Positions 45,674 to 47,172 of a stretch of 47,172 nucleotides of DNA are shown here, in pieces. Each line of letters begins with the position of its first letter. Within the stretch, counting starts at the first letter, position 1. The translations under genes and the position numbers were made by a program. The DNA lies in assembly GCA_016179055.1 (NCBI GenBank), contig JACOSC010000164.1, positions 1-47,172 of the forward strand, read 5' to 3'. Source of the DNA: Acidobacteriota bacterium. Lineage in GTDB: Bacteria; Acidobacteriota; UBA6911; JACOSC01. Below the pieces are notes generated by a model. It worked only from the letters and a program-made list of their open reading frames with translations, did not search any database and was not told where the DNA came from.

Positions 45674-45703
45674 TTGGCAATTTCAGAATTTCATAGGTAT
45701 AAT
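45674..45703 (+). promoter_or_regulatory. Consensus promoter of cutA, positioned for a leaderless mRNA
   Basis: TTGGCA (45674-45679), an 18-nt spacer and TATAAT (45698-45703) end seven nt before the cutA ATG. Transcription would start at or next to the A of the ATG. There is no ribosome-binding site. Confidence 0.65.
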
Positions 45704-45710
45704 CGATTGC

Positions 45711-46052
45711 ATGACAGACTATATCATTGCGCTGACTACCGCCAATTCGCAAGAACTGGCTCAAGCGATCGCGACAAATCTCGTCACGCAGGCTCTTGCC
45801 GCATGCGTCAACATTATCCCAAATATCACATCGGTTTACAAGTGGAAAGGCGACGTTTGTGTTGATCAGGAGTGGTTGCTGCTCATAAAGACGCGAGCGA
45901 AATGCTTTGCGGCCCTGAGCGAGCAAATTAAGGCGCAGCATACCTATGAAGTCCCGGAAGTGATTGCCCTCCCAATTCTGGCCGCAGATATGGATTACCT
46001 GAAATGGCTGGCGGCGTCCACGCAGCCGATATACCCTGACGAGCGCGGCTGA
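45711..46052 (+). CDS. cutA: CutA1 divalent-cation tolerance protein
   Basis: I chose the ATG at 45711 because the upstream part of the frame lies in the promoter. The 113-residue product has the full CutA1 pattern: ALTTANSQELAQAIA near the start, ACVNIIPNITSVYKWKGDV, EWLLLIKT and HTYEVPEVIALPI. CutA1 forms very stable trimers and binds divalent metals. Its physiological role is still debated. It is monocistronic and divergent from the FtsB-like gene. Confidence 0.92.
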   Translation: MTDYIIALTTANSQELAQAIATNLVTQALAACVNIIPNITSVYKWKGDVCVDQEWLLLIKTRAKCFAALSEQIKAQHTYEVPEVIALPILAADMDYLKWLAASTQPIYPDERG

Positions 46053-46800
46053 TGAGGTTACCAATTCCTACCCAACGAGCGCCACAATGATCCTGGCGGA
46101 TATCGGGTACGGTCAATAAGCGTCCTACAAAAATTTCCCAGGCCTCTGGTCCTAACCCGGACGAGCCGGAACCAAACAGGCAGCAATATCAAAAAGGGTT
46201 TCAAAATCATGAAATACCCGCATGAATAAAGGCCAGAATAGCACGTCCCGAAAATTTTGCCTGTTTCATCGCGGTTGAAACATCGCGGGGGTTGGAATCC
46301 CAACGGGATTCTGCCTCAAAGCCCAGGGTTGCGAGGAACGAGCTACCCTGGGAAAAGGTCAGCGGGCATTCGCAACCCCAACGGGGTTGCGTCGGTTACC
46401 GGCGAACCTGTGCTCGGCCGCGCCGCAACCCCTTGGGGGTTGCAACCATTTCACATCGCATTCCCAGGGTTGCCCGCGGGGACGCGGCCAACCCTGGGCT
46501 TTGTTCCGCAATCCCGTTAGGATTGTTTTCGCGCCCCGCCGCGAATCGCGACGGGGTAAAACCAAATATGTATTATCCACTTAATCAGGCAGTGAATTAG
46601 GCAACAACATGCCTAACCCGGCCAAGTCGGAACCAAACAGGCAGTAATATAAAAAGTTGGAGGGGTTTAAAAATCATGAAATAGCCGCATGAAATAAAGG
46701 CCCGAGTGGCCCCGCCTCGGCTTACCCGCCCGCTACCGCAGGTGATTCTGTTTTCATTATCGGCCGGCGCGATCGGAGAGTTGTTCACTGGAAGCATGCC
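46053..46800 (+). other. Intergenic repeat cluster with element (v)
   Basis: Imperfect direct repeats of about 85-100 nt (46151-46234 and 46611-46710, both containing GCCGGAACCAAACAGGCAG or a close variant) flank a palindromic element. A half MITE follows at 46719-46754. No gene is supported. Confidence 0.55.
46281..46545 (+). mobile_element. Modular palindromic element (v)
   Basis: In order: AATCCCAACGGGATT, a CCCAGGGT..ACCCTGGG hairpin, GCAACCCCAACGGGGTTGC, a ~45-nt core, GCAACCCCTTGGGGGTTGC, a second CCCAGGGT..ACCCTGGG hairpin and AATCCCGTTAGGATT. The parts are in the same order as in elements (i)-(iv), though the palindromes have different sequences. Confidence 0.6.
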
Positions 46801-47172
46801 TCATTGCCAGGTTTCGGCTTGGTCGTCGCTGAACCAGACGCTGGCGCCCGCCGTGGCGATGTAGAGCCGGCCGGTGTCGCGGGCGATGGTTATGTCGTTG
46901 AGGCGCGTCACGGTTAATCCCAGGTTGCGCGGTTCCCACGTGCGTCCGCCATCCACGCTCTTGTATACCCCGGTCCCGAAGCTGGCGGCATACAGCGTGT
47001 CGCGCGCCCGAGGATCGATAACGACCTTTTCCGGAGCGAAAGTGCTGAGGCGCTCCCAGCTCTCCCCCCGATTTTCACTCTTATAGAGGCCATTGCTGTT
47101 GGTGGCGGCATAGATGATGCGCGGGTTCTCCTCGTCAATAGTTACGGAATAAACCCAATCGCGGCTCGGCCC
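46801..47172 (-). CDS. BNR/sortilin-type beta-propeller, C-terminal part (cut by window edge)
   Basis: The minus-strand frame is open from the window end to the TGA at 46801-46803, 123 codons, with no internal start needed. It contains three Asp-box repeats: LYKSENRGESWER, VYKSVDGGRTWEP and VWFSDDQAETWQ. Between them lie propeller strands (IIYAATNSNG, TLYAASFGTG, RLYIATAGAS). It is a third member of the secreted propeller group in this window. The N-terminus and any signal peptide lie beyond the edge. Confidence 0.8.
   Translation of the reverse strand, partial: GPSRDWVYSVTIDEENPRIIYAATNSNGLYKSENRGESWERLSTFAPEKVVIDPRARDTLYAASFGTGVYKSVDGGRTWEPRNLGLTVTRLNDITIARDTGRLYIATAGASVWFSDDQAETWQ

Overview
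This window reads as chromosomal DNA of a Gram-negative bacterium, most likely an uncultured Acidobacteriota. That placement is inferred from family content: an Oar-like TonB-dependent outer-membrane protein, a periplasmic TPR-CHAT protein, secreted collagen-like and S74 tail-fibre-like proteins, several BNR/sortilin-type beta-propellers, and a short ThiC. There is no rRNA, no tRNA I could recognise, no CRISPR array and no prophage.

Layout. 1-930: the end of an ISAzo13-type transposase and a decaying AbrB/VapC toxin-antitoxin pair with a good promoter. 1090-11890: a secretome block on the + strand (two related Cys-rich secreted proteins, an Oar-like barrel, an S74-chaperone protein, a TPR-CHAT protein). 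12300-12690: a second decayed toxin-antitoxin pair (DUF433 plus PIN-like). 12800-18620: metabolic genes (amidohydrolase, an ATP-grasp-like protein, a molybdopterin oxidoreductase, a divergent radical SAM protein). 18955-22134: a large exported HET-C/phospholipase-C-like protein with a repetitive helical tail. 22135-25580: repeats around thiC. 25585-29828: a three-gene sugar/polysaccharide operon (epimerase, membrane protein, asparagine synthetase-like amidotransferase). 29853-40340: secreted proteins and remnants (a sortilin remnant, a collagen-like protein, a four-repeat Cys protein, a BNR propeller, a broken WD40 protein). 40578-46052: an amino-acid permease, an ECF sigma/anti-sigma pair, an FtsB/DivIC-like protein and CutA. 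46801-47172: the C-terminus of another BNR propeller.

Three things stand out. First, three exported-protein genes (TPR-CHAT, collagen-like, WD40) are each broken inside a poly-G tract (G6, G7, G8), and each would be restored by one extra G. This is either phase variation/slippage or a systematic homopolymer undercall. Second, the intergenic DNA is packed with families of small mobile-looking repeats. Five elements share one architecture of nested palindromes around a core, and one core encodes the tail of a REP-associated tyrosine transposase (RAYT). Two internally deleted four-helix-bundle-gene elements with the same junction flank thiC, and there is a 120-bp MITE family. Third, the secretome block at the left has a 55-nt leader shared by two transcription units and two paralogous secreted proteins with the same hydrophobic segment and Cys-rich tails. 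It is the best candidate here for an undescribed cell-surface system.
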